From Duganella alba (lineage in GTDB: Bacteria > Pseudomonadota > Gammaproteobacteria > Burkholderiales > Burkholderiaceae_D), in NCBI RefSeq assembly GCF_009674495.1, contig NZ_WKJN01000003.1, positions 124,001 to 188,000 of the forward strand: 64,000 bases of DNA, read 5' to 3'. Positions 34,471 to 43,955 of the stretch are shown in pieces (position 1 is the first letter of the stretch; each line of letters opens with the position of its first letter). A program made the position numbers and the translations under genes. The notes beneath the pieces are model-generated. The model was not told the DNA's origin and searched no databases. It worked only from the letters and a program-made list of their open reading frames with translations.

Positions 34471-36083
34471 TTCGGATCTCCTTTTTTGTCCTTACCGCGT
34501 ATCAGCGACTCCGGATGCCGCTCCAGATAATCCGTCAGCGCATTCAGCGATTGCAGCGTCTGCGTCACCTGCTGCAAGGCCTCGCGCAGGTCGGACTGCA
34601 CCGGCGAATCCTTTTGCAGCAGCTGGTCGGCTTCGGCAAAGGTCTTGCGTGCCGCCGCCAGCGTATCCTTCATCTCCGGCACCACCTGGCCATCGAGGCG
34701 CTTCATCAGCACATCGGCGCTCTTCAGCGTATCGCGCAGGTTCTTGCCGATGTCCTCGAACGGCACCTTGTCGAGCTTGCGCGCGATGCTGGAAATCTGC
34801 GTCTGCAGTTCATCCAGGCTGTTAGGCACGGTCGGCACTTCCACCAGCTCCTGCGTGGTGTCGATCCTGGCCGCCGGCGCATTCGGGAAGAAGTCCAGCG
34901 CCACATACAGCTGGCCGGTCAGCAGATTCCCGGTGCGCAGCTGGCCGCGCAAGCCGCGCGCCACCAGCCGTTCCAGCACCTGCGTGCCGGCATTGCGCTG
35001 CTGATCCTCCGCCACCGTTTGCGCAAAGTTGCGGCCCAGGCGCGCCGGATACATATCCACCGTCACCGGCATGCGGAAGGTTTTCTTCACCGGATCGAAC
35101 TCCACGCCCACCGAACGCACCTCGCCCATGACGATGCCACGGAAGTCCACCGGCGCGCCGGCCGACAGGCCGCGCAGCGACTGGTCGAAGTACAGCACCG
35201 TGGTCACCGCCACGCCGTCCGGTTCGCGCAACGCGCTGGCCTGATCCGCCGCCAGCGCAAAGTCGCTGCCGGCCGGCGCCGCCGTCGAAGGTTTCTGTCC
35301 GCTGACCGACTCGAACGCGATACCGCCCACCAGCAGCGCCGCCAGCGACTGCGTGTTGACCTTGAAGCCGGAAGAATCGAGCCTCACATCGACGCCGCTG
35401 GCATGCCACCAGCGCGAATTCTTGCCGACATACTGATCGTAAGGCGCACTGATAAACACCGACATCTTCACGCCGCGTCCCTTCTCCTCCAGATCAAAAC
35501 CGGTCACCTGCCCCACCTGGATGCGGCGGTAGAAAATCGGCGAGCCGACATCAACGGAGCCTAACGACTCGCCATGCAGCATGTAGGACGTGCCCTTCTC
35601 GTCGCGCGTGACCTGCGGCGGCTTCTCCAGCCCGACGAATTCGTGCGTGGTCTCCTCCGACTTGCCTGCATCGACGCCGATGTAGGAGCCGGACAGCAAG
35701 GTGTTCAGGCCCGTCACGCCGCTGGCGCCGATGCGCGGACGCACCACCCAGAAGCGCGTGTCGGTAGCCGTGAAGCGCTTGGCCTCCTTGGTCATGTCGA
35801 TGGTCACCAGCACCTTGGACAGATCGCTGCCCAGCGTGATCGTCTTCACCAGGCCGATATCCACGTCCTTGTATTTGACCTTGGTCTTGCCCGGCTCCAG
35901 GCCATCGGCGCTGCGGAAGCTCACCGTTACCGTCGGCCCCTGGTCCAGCACCATCTTGACCACCAGCGTCAGGCCGATCAACGCCGCCAGCAAGGGGATC
36001 AGCCACACCAGCGACGGCATGCGGCTGGGCTTCTCCACTTCCGGCTCTGGCAACGGCGGATTGCCGTTCTCGTTTTCAGACAT
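34467..36083 (-). CDS. pqiB: PqiB, MCE/MlaD-domain lipid-transport protein
   Basis: A 538-residue protein with one N-terminal transmembrane helix (SLVWLIPLLAALIGLTLVV) and three MCE domains, starting at VTVSFRSADGLEPGKTKVKYKDVDIG, DVGSPIFYRRIQVGQVTGFD and PVDFRGIVMGEVRSVGVEF. A C-terminal helical region (about 420-530) would form the hollow needle that spans the periplasm. PqiABC moves lipids between membranes and supports envelope integrity. Overlaps pqiA by eight bases. Confidence 0.95.
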   Translation of the reverse strand: MSENENGNPPLPEPEVEKPSRMPSLVWLIPLLAALIGLTLVVKMVLDQGPTVTVSFRSADGLEPGKTKVKYKDVDIGLVKTITLGSDLSKVLVTIDMTKEAKRFTATDTRFWVVRPRIGASGVTGLNTLLSGSYIGVDAGKSEETTHEFVGLEKPPQVTRDEKGTSYMLHGESLGSVDVGSPIFYRRIQVGQVTGFDLEEKGRGVKMSVFISAPYDQYVGKNSRWWHASGVDVRLDSSGFKVNTQSLAALLVGGIAFESVSGQKPSTAAPAGSDFALAADQASALREPDGVAVTTVLYFDQSLRGLSAGAPVDFRGIVMGEVRSVGVEFDPVKKTFRMPVTVDMYPARLGRNFAQTVAEDQQRNAGTQVLERLVARGLRGQLRTGNLLTGQLYVALDFFPNAPAARIDTTQELVEVPTVPNSLDELQTQISSIARKLDKVPFEDIGKNLRDTLKSADVLMKRLDGQVVPEMKDTLAAARKTFAEADQLLQKDSPVQSDLREALQQVTQTLQSLNALTDYLERHPESLIRGKDKKGDPK

Positions 36084-37341
36084 GCTTCTCTCCGTGTGTA
36101 TCGATAGGATCCCAGATCAGGCGGGGATCGAACTGCATGGACGCGATCATGGTCAGCACCACCACCGCGCAAAACGCCAGCGCGCCGGGACCGGCCGTAA
36201 TCACCGCCAGCGACTGGAAACGCACCAGCGCCACCGTCAGCGTAATGACAAAAATATCGAGCATCGACCAGCGGCCGACAAACTCCACGATGCGGTACAA
36301 CTTCGTTCGCTGCAAGGGCTGCCAGCGCGAGCGCCGCTGCGCGGTCCACGCCAGCAGTGCCAGCGCCACCAGCTTCAACACCGGCACCACGATGCTGGCA
36401 ATGAAAATGATGACCGCGAGCGCCGGCGAACCGCTGGTCCAGAAATACACCACGCCGCTGATGATGGTGTCGTCCTCCTGGCCGAACAGCGAATGCGTGT
36501 ACATCACCGGCAGCAGGTTGGCGGGAATGTACAGGATGGCCGCCGCCAGCAGGAAAGCCCAGGTGCGGCCCACGCTGTCCGGATGCCGCCGGTGCAGCCG
36601 CGCGCCGCAGCGCGCGCAGTACTGGTGCCGCAGCGTGTATTTGACCGACTCCACCAGGCCGCAGCTATGGCACGCCAGCAGCGGCGCCTTGGCCAGCGCC
36701 GTGTACGAAAACGTCTTCTGCGCCACGCGGCCCGGTCCCGGCAGGTGCTCGCCGATATTCCACAAAATCTTAGGGTCGAACGACACCACGATCGCCAGCA
36801 TCATGGTCAGCACGCCGAACGCGAACACGCCCGGCTGCACGATCACCTCGGCCAGACTGGTCATCTTGACGATGGTGATCAGGATGCCGATCATCAGCAC
36901 CTCCGTCATGCCCCAGCGCCGCGCCAGGCCCACCGCGCGCAGCAGGTGGTCGAAGCCCGGCGGCCGGCGGCCGGCGCGCAGCGACAGCGTCACGTACAAC
37001 AGGGAAGCCAGTTCCACCGCCGGCAGCAGGATCGTGAACAGGAACACCACCACCGCCACCGCCTGCATCTGCTCCGTCCACAACACGTGGATGGCGCCCA
37101 GCAGCGTGGCGCTGGTGCTGTAGCCGCCGACTTCCAGCTGCACGATCGGGAAAAACTGCGCGATCAGAAAAGTGAACACGGCACCCATGGTGATCGCCGC
37201 CATGCGGTTGGCATTGGAATGGATGCCGCGATACAGGACCGAGCGGCAACGCACACAGCGCGCCTTCTCGCGCGGGCGTACCGGGCGGCGCTGGTGCAGC
37301 ACGCCGCAGTCATGGCAACTGATTAAATCGTATCGATGCAC
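36076..37341 (-). CDS. pqiA: PqiA inner-membrane protein
   Basis: A 421-residue protein with duplicated domains, each with a zinc-ribbon pair followed by four helices. The first is CHDCGVLH and CVRCRSVL; the second is CHSCGLVE and CARCGARLHRRHPDS. The start is GTG at 37341 because no ATG precedes the first CXXC. PqiA is the inner-membrane partner of PqiB. First gene of pqiABC; divergent from the periplasmic binding-protein gene at 37438. Confidence 0.93.
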   Translation of the reverse strand: MHRYDLISCHDCGVLHQRRPVRPREKARCVRCRSVLYRGIHSNANRMAAITMGAVFTFLIAQFFPIVQLEVGGYSTSATLLGAIHVLWTEQMQAVAVVVFLFTILLPAVELASLLYVTLSLRAGRRPPGFDHLLRAVGLARRWGMTEVLMIGILITIVKMTSLAEVIVQPGVFAFGVLTMMLAIVVSFDPKILWNIGEHLPGPGRVAQKTFSYTALAKAPLLACHSCGLVESVKYTLRHQYCARCGARLHRRHPDSVGRTWAFLLAAAILYIPANLLPVMYTHSLFGQEDDTIISGVVYFWTSGSPALAVIIFIASIVVPVLKLVALALLAWTAQRRSRWQPLQRTKLYRIVEFVGRWSMLDIFVITLTVALVRFQSLAVITAGPGALAFCAVVVLTMIASMQFDPRLIWDPIDTHGEKHV

Positions 37342-37354
37342 AGGGTGGCCGTTC

Positions 37355-37368
37355 GGTCAATAATGACC
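37355..37368. promoter_or_regulatory. Short perfect palindrome in the pqiA divergent promoter
   Basis: GGTCA and TGACC flank ATAA in the 96-base gap between pqiA (minus) and the binding-protein gene (plus). It lies 14 bases before pqiA. It has the size of a TetR- or MarR-type operator, but the regulator is unknown. Confidence 0.4.
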
Positions 37369-37437
37369 ATATCATACGACAAAGCAGTATCAGCTATCAT
37401 AGCGTACCAATCCAATAACAATACCGAGAAATCGTCC

Positions 37438-38169
37438 ATGTCCCGCCGTTGGCCCGCGCCGCTGGCCGCCGCCCTTTCCGTCATCGCATCCGCGCCCGCC
37501 GTGGCGCAAGGCCCCGACACGCTTATCTTCGGCACCACCCACGAACCCGACTCCATCGTCTACCAGTACGCGCGCGACTATCTGCAACGCCTGTGCGGAG
37601 AAATCCGCCAGCGCTGCCAGTTGCAAAGCCTGCCGGGCAGGCGCAGCGAAGCGATGCTGGCCGACGGCAGCCTCGCTGGTGAAATAGGTCGGGTCAAGGA
37701 ATATGGCCGCAAGCACCCACAGTACCTGCGGCTCGACGAGCCGTTTGTGCAGACACGCACATATATCTTCACGCCGGCCGGGCAGCCGGTGCTCGACAGC
37801 TGGGAAGCGCTGGCCGCCGGCGCGCGCACTGTCAGCTACAAGCGCGGCATCCTGACCTACCAGCTCAAGCTCGATGCGCTCAAGCCGCGCGTGCAGCCGC
37901 ACGACGTGCAAACCGTGCCGGCCTGCCTGAACATGGTGATCAACCGGCGCGATCACGCCTGCGTCTACGACGACGGCAGCTTGAGTGCCGTCTCCACGGC
38001 CATGCTGTCGCAGGGCCGCACCGGCAAGCCGGTGGAAGACCTGAACCTCTACATCTACCTGGGCCGCGACCACAGCGCGCTCGCGGGCGCCCTCAACCCC
38101 GCCGCCAGGCGCCTGCAAGCGCAGGGCCTGAACGCGGAACTGCACCGCAAATACTTCGGCGTCAAATAA
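37438..38169 (+). CDS. Periplasmic solute-binding protein (SBP family 3-like)
   Basis: A 243-residue exported protein: signal peptide PLAAALSVIASAPAVAQG, then DTLIFGTTHEPDSIVYQYARD and a Rossmann-like two-lobe pattern (VKEYGRKHPQYLRLDEPFV, DSWEALAAGARTVSYKRGI, LNLYIYLGRDHSALAGALN). It resembles the orphan family 3 binding proteins that occur without an ABC transporter. There is no permease or ATPase nearby. ATG 37438 has a GAGA element upstream. Confidence 0.75.
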   Translation: MSRRWPAPLAAALSVIASAPAVAQGPDTLIFGTTHEPDSIVYQYARDYLQRLCGEIRQRCQLQSLPGRRSEAMLADGSLAGEIGRVKEYGRKHPQYLRLDEPFVQTRTYIFTPAGQPVLDSWEALAAGARTVSYKRGILTYQLKLDALKPRVQPHDVQTVPACLNMVINRRDHACVYDDGSLSAVSTAMLSQGRTGKPVEDLNLYIYLGRDHSALAGALNPAARRLQAQGLNAELHRKYFGVK

Positions 38170-38171
38170 GC

Positions 38172-38621
38172 TTATTTGTCCTTGATGCTGGACGCCAGAT
38201 CCTGATAGTCGTCGGTCTTGACCAGCGCCTGCCAGGTCGCCATCAAGTCCGGCGGCGGCGCGATCAGCTTGCGCGCCGACAGATCCAGCCAGCCGCCGGT
38301 GCTGTTGACGCGCGCCGCCAGCTTGCCGTCCGGACGGATGATGTCCGAGCGCAGTATCCAGCGGCTGCCGTCTTCGGCCAGTCCCGCCAGTTCCAGCGTC
38401 ACGGTGATCTCTTCCAGCAGCAGCACTTCCTTGAAGTACGCGATTTCGTCCTTCATCACCACCGGGCCTATCTTCAGCCGCATGAACTCGCGCATCGGAA
38501 AGCCATGCTCCGACAGGAACAGCATGCGCACATCGCCGGACTTGTCGAGGAAGGCCGTGTTGCGCATATGGCTGTTGAAATCCATATCGCCCCAGCCGGC
38601 CATCAGTTTTTTCGAAAACAT
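38172..38621 (-). CDS. Acyl-CoA thioesterase (4HBT hotdog fold)
   Basis: A 149-residue protein with WGDMDFNSHMRNTAFLDKSGD, the 4HBT active-site region (Asp of DMDFNSHM), and ISVTLELAG-like strand text (ITVTLELAGLAEDGS). ATG 38621 has GGAGCGTAAG. It starts one base after the M20 gene stop, so it is the third gene of the puuD operon. The substrate is unknown. Confidence 0.85.
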   Translation of the reverse strand: MFSKKLMAGWGDMDFNSHMRNTAFLDKSGDVRMLFLSEHGFPMREFMRLKIGPVVMKDEIAYFKEVLLLEEITVTLELAGLAEDGSRWILRSDIIRPDGKLAARVNSTGGWLDLSARKLIAPPPDLMATWQALVKTDDYQDLASSIKDK

Positions 38622-38622
38622 C

Positions 38623-39849
38623 TTACGCTCCAAGGAAATCGAATAAGGTGGATGCTACCACCTTGGTCGCCTTGCGCAGGTCTTCGAGGTTGAGGCGTTC
38701 GTCGGCCTTCTTGGCGTTCGACTCCGGCACGGTACGTGGGCCGGCGCCGTACAGCACCGCCGGAATGCCGTGTTCGCCGTACAGGCGTGCATCCGCATAC
38801 AGCGGCGTGCCTTGAGCCGGGATCTTCTCGCCGATGAAGGTTTCGGCGTTCTGCTGGATGCTGGCCACCAGCTTCTCCGTGCCCGGCCGCTCGCGCAGCG
38901 CATGCGACAGCAGCAGGCGCTTGATCTCCAGCGTGATGCCGGGAACGCCCTGCACCGCCTCTTCGATCAATGCGCGCACGTGCGCCTCCACCGCCACCGG
39001 ATCTTCTTCCGGAATCATGCGGCGGTCCATCTTCAGCGTCACCTTGCCCGGCACCACATTGGTGTTGGTGCCGCCATCGATGCGGCCCACCAGCATGGTC
39101 GGCGAATCGATGCCGGCGATCTTCGACTTGATCTTCTTCAGTTCCGGCAGCTCGCCGTAGATCGCATTCAGGATGCGCGTGGCGGCCTGCAAGGCGTCGT
39201 GGCCCGTCTCCGGCATCGCGCCGTGGCCGGACTTGCCGTGCACCGTCACCTCCAGTTGCAAACAGGCGTTGTGCGCGGTGACGATGTTGTAGCTGAAGCC
39301 CGCCGCGATCACGTAATCCGGCTTGGTCAGCTTCTGCTCCAGCAACCAGCCTGGCCCCAGCAGGCCGCCAAATTCCTCGTCGTAGGTAAAGTGCAGTTCC
39401 AGTCCGCCCTTCAGCGGCACGCCCAGCGCCTCCAGCGCGCGCGTGGCAAAGATGTAGGTGGCAAAGTCGCACTTGGACACCGCCGCCGCGCGGCCGTAGA
39501 TATAGCCGTTGTCGACCACGCCGCCATACGGCGGATAGGTCCAGTTGTCACCCGGCGGCACCACGTCGCCATGCGCATTCAGCGCAATGGTCGGGCCGCC
39601 GTCCGCATACGGGCGACGCACGATCAGGTTGGTGATGCTCTCCATGCCGTAGTCGCGCACTTCCTGCTGCGGCACGGCATGCTTCTCGGCGGTCCAGCCA
39701 TAGGCCTTGACCAGATCGGCCACCATGTCCGCGTGCGGCGCGTTGTTGCCGGGCGGCGTATCGGTCGGCACGCGCAGCAGCTGTTGCAGCACGCCGACTT
39801 CCTCGTCAAAGTGCGCGTCGATCCATTCAGCCAGTTTTTGCTTGGTCAT
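38623..39849 (-). CDS. M20 family amidohydrolase (ArgE/DapE-like)
   Basis: A 408-residue metallohydrolase with LNAHGDVVPPG (metal His and Asp), TYDEEFGG (catalytic and metal Glu) and VHGKSGHGAMPETGHDA in the lid domain. Where most M20 enzymes have GRGxxDxKG with the bridging Asp, it has GRAAAVSKCDFAT, with the Asp three residues later. ATG 39849 has AAGGAAC; ATG 39864 overlaps the puuD stop (ATGA) and is the alternative. It sits between puuD and a thioesterase, so a ureido- or amido-acid from purine breakdown is a possible substrate. Confidence 0.85.
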   Translation of the reverse strand: MTKQKLAEWIDAHFDEEVGVLQQLLRVPTDTPPGNNAPHADMVADLVKAYGWTAEKHAVPQQEVRDYGMESITNLIVRRPYADGGPTIALNAHGDVVPPGDNWTYPPYGGVVDNGYIYGRAAAVSKCDFATYIFATRALEALGVPLKGGLELHFTYDEEFGGLLGPGWLLEQKLTKPDYVIAAGFSYNIVTAHNACLQLEVTVHGKSGHGAMPETGHDALQAATRILNAIYGELPELKKIKSKIAGIDSPTMLVGRIDGGTNTNVVPGKVTLKMDRRMIPEEDPVAVEAHVRALIEEAVQGVPGITLEIKRLLLSHALRERPGTEKLVASIQQNAETFIGEKIPAQGTPLYADARLYGEHGIPAVLYGAGPRTVPESNAKKADERLNLEDLRKATKVVASTLFDFLGA

Positions 39850-39860
39850 TACTTGTTCCT

Positions 39861-41069
39861 TCATTTTGCACCGGACTCGTACCAGGCCGCGATCTGCGTC
39901 CGTTCCGCGTCGGTCATATTGGTCAGGTTAGCCAGCGGCATCGCCTTGGTCTGCACCACCTGCTTGTAGATTTTTTCCGCGTTCTGGTGGATCTGGTCCA
40001 CGCTGTCGAACGTCACGCCCAGCGGCGCCGTCGCAAAGCCGGGCTGCGTCGGATGCGCCGAGTGGCACGACACGCAGCGTTGCGCGATCACGCCCTGCAC
40101 CTTGGCGAATGCCGCCGCCGGATCGGCCGCCGGCGCCGACGCCACCGGCTTGGGCGGCGCAATCGCCACCGCCACGCCGGCCAGCAGCGCCACGCCGATG
40201 GCCGGATAGCGCCACTCCACGCGGCCCTTGTGACGCAGGTTGAAGAAGTGGCGAATGAACACGCCGGCCGCCATGATAAACGCCAGCACCAGCCACGCGC
40301 GGTCGTTCCGGTAGGTCATCGCATAGTGGTTGCTGATCATGATGAACAGCACCGGCAGCGTGAAGTAGTTATTGTGGACGCTGCGCTGCTTGGCCTTCTG
40401 GCCGTGGATCGGATCTGGCAGGCGGCCCTGCGACATCGCATCGACCATCTTGCGCTGGCCGGGAATAATCAGCATCAGCACATTGCCGACCATGATGGTG
40501 CCGATCAGCGCACCGACGTGGATGTAGGCCGCGCGGCCGCTCAGCACATGTGTCAGCCCATACGCCGCGCCGACGATCAGCGCAAACACCACCACGCCAA
40601 ACCACAAATCATGCTTGCCCAGCGGCGAACGGCACAGCAGGTCGTACACCGTCCAGCCCACCACCAGCGTGCCGATGCCGATGCCGACCGCCTGCAGGCT
40701 GCTGATGTCCGCCACCGACTTATCAATCATCATCGCCTGCGCATTGAAGTAGTAGGCGATGGTCAGCAGCGCGATACCGGACAGCCAGGTGGAATACGCT
40801 TCCCATTTAAACCAGTGCAAATCCTTCGGCAGCTCGGCCGGCGCCACCAGGTATTTTTGCGGATTGTAGAAGCCACCACCGTGCACCGCCCACAGCTCGC
40901 CCGACACGCCCTTCTTCGCCAGGTCCGATCCCGGCGCCGGCGGACGAATCGAATTGTCCAGCCACACAAAATAGAACGACGCGCCGATCCAGGCGATGCC
41001 CGTAATGATATGCAGCCAGCGAACAATGAGATTGAGCCACTCAAGGCCGTACGGGATCAGATATTCCAT
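39861..41069 (-). CDS. puuD: PuuD-type membrane urate oxidase with C-terminal cytochrome c
   Basis: A 402-residue protein: about eight transmembrane helices (starting VRWLHIITGIAWIGASFYFVW) with PuuD-typical GELWAVHGGGFYNPQKYL and HWFKWEAYSTWLSG, and a C-terminal cytochrome c domain with heme motif CVSCH at about residue 333 and MPLANLTNMTDAER supplying the Met ligand. PuuD oxidises urate to 5-hydroxyisourate and passes electrons to the respiratory chain. No soluble uricase or UraH is in the window. Divergent from a LysR gene across 127 bases. Confidence 0.94.
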   Translation of the reverse strand: MEYLIPYGLEWLNLIVRWLHIITGIAWIGASFYFVWLDNSIRPPAPGSDLAKKGVSGELWAVHGGGFYNPQKYLVAPAELPKDLHWFKWEAYSTWLSGIALLTIAYYFNAQAMMIDKSVADISSLQAVGIGIGTLVVGWTVYDLLCRSPLGKHDLWFGVVVFALIVGAAYGLTHVLSGRAAYIHVGALIGTIMVGNVLMLIIPGQRKMVDAMSQGRLPDPIHGQKAKQRSVHNNYFTLPVLFIMISNHYAMTYRNDRAWLVLAFIMAAGVFIRHFFNLRHKGRVEWRYPAIGVALLAGVAVAIAPPKPVASAPAADPAAAFAKVQGVIAQRCVSCHSAHPTQPGFATAPLGVTFDSVDQIHQNAEKIYKQVVQTKAMPLANLTNMTDAERTQIAAWYESGAK

Positions 41070-41196
41070 GTATTTTGTCAGGTTATAGATGTGGCTAATT
41101 TACAGAAGATAAACGGATTTGATTCCTGCTACATGAACATTAGAGTATATTAGACATATCCAATCCCGTATAAACCGCTTCATAAACACCCTGCCC

Positions 41197-42135
41197 ATGT
41201 CCGCCTTGCCGCAACACCTGGACCTTCACCTGATCCGCATCCTGTACCTGCTGCTGGTCGAGAAGAACGTCTCCCGCGTCGCCCTGAAACTGAATCAGCC
41301 GCAGCCCTCCATCTCCGCTTCGCTGCGCAAGCTGCGCGAGCTGACCGGCGATCCGCTTTTGGTGCGCGGCGCGCGCGGCATGGTGCCGACCCAGCACGGC
41401 GAGAGCCTGCTTGCACCAGCAAAGCGCATTCTGGACGAAACCGAGAACCTGTTCCTGAAGAAGGCACCTTTCGTGCCACAGGAAGAAGCGCGCACCTTCC
41501 ACGTCGCCGCGCCGGATTATCTGGACAGCCAGTTCCTGCCCAACCTGGTGGCGCTGCTGCGGCGCGGTTCACCCAACAGCCGCATCAAGATTCACAGCCT
41601 GGGGGCGGGCGTCGACTACGTGCGTCTGCTGTCGGACGGCGACATGGACCTGGTCATCGCCAACTGGGACGAGCCGCCCGAGCATCTGCACATGTCCAAG
41701 CTGTTCGAAGACCCGATCATCTGCGTCATGCGCGCCGACTGCCCATATGCGCTGCGCACCGACAGCGACCAGATGACGATGGACGACTACCTCACGCTGC
41801 CGCATGTGGCGCCGACGCAGATCCTGCCCGGCTACATGGGCGTCATCGACGATTATCTTGAACGCCAGGGCCTGCAGCGCAACGTGGTGGTGGAGTCGGC
41901 CTACTTCGGCCTGATCCCCAGTATGCTGGCGCAGACCGACCTGGTGCTGACCACCGGCAGCCAGTTCGTGCACTACTACGAAAAGCAGATGTCGCTGAAG
42001 CGCTACACGGTGCCGGTGAAGTTTCCGCCGATGCGCTTCTACCAGCTGTGGCACGAGCGCGTGCACCAGGCGCCGGAACACAAGTGGCTGCGCGAACAGG
42101 TGTCGGCGGCGGCCAAGGCGCTGACGCAGAAGTAA
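41197..42135 (+). CDS. LysR-family regulator of the purine-catabolic genes (probable)
   Basis: A 312-residue regulator: HLDLHLIRILYLLLVEKNV and HTH QPQPSISASLRKLRELTGD, LVRGARGMVPT, then an effector domain. It lies between the divergent puuD operon and the downstream uraD-allC fusion on its own strand, which suggests it controls one or both. ATG 41197; the 127-base gap to puuD is AT-rich and likely contains both promoters. Confidence 0.92.
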   Translation: MSALPQHLDLHLIRILYLLLVEKNVSRVALKLNQPQPSISASLRKLRELTGDPLLVRGARGMVPTQHGESLLAPAKRILDETENLFLKKAPFVPQEEARTFHVAAPDYLDSQFLPNLVALLRRGSPNSRIKIHSLGAGVDYVRLLSDGDMDLVIANWDEPPEHLHMSKLFEDPIICVMRADCPYALRTDSDQMTMDDYLTLPHVAPTQILPGYMGVIDDYLERQGLQRNVVVESAYFGLIPSMLAQTDLVLTTGSQFVHYYEKQMSLKRYTVPVKFPPMRFYQLWHERVHQAPEHKWLREQVSAAAKALTQK

Positions 42136-42203
42136 GCGCAGCCATATAAACCGTACCGCATACCGCATATATTGCGGCGGTGCTGACGCGTTATGATTGA
42201 GCC

Positions 42204-43955
42204 ATGATGACCACACTCCCTGAACTGAACAGCTGCGACAGCGCCACCTTCGTCGAACGCCTGCGCGGCATCTACGAACACTCGCCATGGATACCGGAAC
42301 GCGCCGCCGCCCAGCGCCCGTTCGCCAGCGTCACCGCGCTGAAGCTGGCCTTGCAGGCCGTGGTCAGCGCCGCCACGCTGGATGAACAACTGGGCCTGAT
42401 CCGCGCCCACCCGGAACTGGCCGGCAAGGCCGCCGTGGCCGGCCAGCTGACGGCGGAATCGACCAGCGAGCAGGCCAAGTCCGGCTTGCACCTGTGCAGC
42501 GCCGAGGAATTCGCCGCGCTGCACCAGCTGAATGCCGACTACAACGCCAAATTCGGCTTTCCCTTCATCCTCGCCGTCAAAGGCCCGACCGGCCAGGGAC
42601 TGACGCGCCAGGCCGTCATCGCCGCCTTCTCGCGCCGCCTGAAAAACCGCCGCGCCGACGAAATCGCCGAATGCATCCGCCAGATCAAGCGCATCGCCGA
42701 GATCCGCCTCAACGACCTGCTGGCCGTACAGCTGGAATTCGGTCCCGCCATCATGCAATGGTCTGAAACGCTGGCCGCATGGAGCGACGACGAGGACGGC
42801 CTGACCTGCGCCTACATGACGCCCGCCCACCGCCAGACCGCCGCCCAACTGCTGGACTGGATGCGCGAAGCCGGCATGGATGCCCACATCGACGCCGTCG
42901 GCAATGTGGTCGGCGTCTACCGCTCCGCCGCGCCGGACGCCAAAACGCTGATGACCGGTTCGCACTACGACACCGTCCGCAACGGCGGCAAGTACGACGG
43001 CCGCCTCGGCATCCTGCTGCCGATCGCCATCGTCCGCCACCTGCACCAGCGCGGCGAACAGCTGCCGTTCAATCTGGAGGTGGTCGGCTTCGCGGAAGAA
43101 GAAGGCGTGCGTTTCAAGAGCACTTTCCTCGGCAGCACCGCCATCACCGGCCACTTCGACCTGTCGCTGCTGGACCAGACCGACGCCGACGGTATCAGCA
43201 TGCGCGACGCGCTGCTGGCGGCCGGCCATGATGTCGCCCGCATCCCCGCAATCGCCCGCAATCCTGCCGACCTGTTGGGCTTTGTGGAAGTCCATATCGA
43301 ACAAGGCCCGGTGCTGCTGGAACGCGACCTGCCGCTGGGGGTGGTCACCGCGATCGCCGGCAGCTCACGCTATCTGGTCGAGCTTACCGGCCTGGCCAGC
43401 CACGCCGGCACCACGCCGATGCACATGCGTAAGGATGCCGCCGCCGCCGCCGCCGAAATCGTGCTGCTGGTCGAGCAGCGCTGCGCGCATACGGCGTCGC
43501 TGGTCGGTACGGTCGGCCAATTGCAAGTGCCCGGTGGCTCGGTCAACGTGATTCCCGGCGCCTGCAAGCTGTCGCTGGACATCCGCGCCGCCGATGACGC
43601 CGTGCGCCAGGCAGCCGTCAAGGATGTATTGGACGGCATCGCCGCCATCTGCTCGCGCCGTCAGATCGAATTCAATCTTCAGCAGATTGTCGACGCCTCC
43701 GCAGCGCCATGCGCACCGCGCCTGATGGAGCAGTTCGGCGACGCCATCGAACGCGCCGACGTCCCGCGCTTCGACCTGCTGTCCGGCGCCGGCCACGACG
43801 CCATGGCGATGGCCGCCATCACCGACGTCGCCATGCTGTTCACACGCTGCGGCAATGGCGGCATCAGTCACAATCCGCTGGAGACCATGACCGCCGACGA
43901 CGCCGACATCGCCGCCCGCGTACTGCTGGACTTCCTGCGCGCCTTCAAGGTCTGA
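42204..43955 (+). CDS. Fused OHCU decarboxylase / allantoate amidohydrolase
   Basis: A 583-residue bifunctional protein. Residues 1-170 are UraD: FVERLRGIYEHSPWIPERA, HPELAGKAA and FGFPFILAVKG, which decarboxylates OHCU to S-allantoin. Residues about 178-583 are AllC/M20: GSHYDTVRNGGKYDGRLG, FAEEEGVRFKSTFLGS, VEVHIEQGPVLL and GGISHNPLETM, which hydrolyses allantoate to ureidoglycine. The two steps are not consecutive, because allantoinase acts between them and is not obvious in the window. ATG 42204. Confidence 0.93.
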   Translation: MMTTLPELNSCDSATFVERLRGIYEHSPWIPERAAAQRPFASVTALKLALQAVVSAATLDEQLGLIRAHPELAGKAAVAGQLTAESTSEQAKSGLHLCSAEEFAALHQLNADYNAKFGFPFILAVKGPTGQGLTRQAVIAAFSRRLKNRRADEIAECIRQIKRIAEIRLNDLLAVQLEFGPAIMQWSETLAAWSDDEDGLTCAYMTPAHRQTAAQLLDWMREAGMDAHIDAVGNVVGVYRSAAPDAKTLMTGSHYDTVRNGGKYDGRLGILLPIAIVRHLHQRGEQLPFNLEVVGFAEEEGVRFKSTFLGSTAITGHFDLSLLDQTDADGISMRDALLAAGHDVARIPAIARNPADLLGFVEVHIEQGPVLLERDLPLGVVTAIAGSSRYLVELTGLASHAGTTPMHMRKDAAAAAAEIVLLVEQRCAHTASLVGTVGQLQVPGGSVNVIPGACKLSLDIRAADDAVRQAAVKDVLDGIAAICSRRQIEFNLQQIVDASAAPCAPRLMEQFGDAIERADVPRFDLLSGAGHDAMAMAAITDVAMLFTRCGNGGISHNPLETMTADDADIAARVLLDFLRAFKV

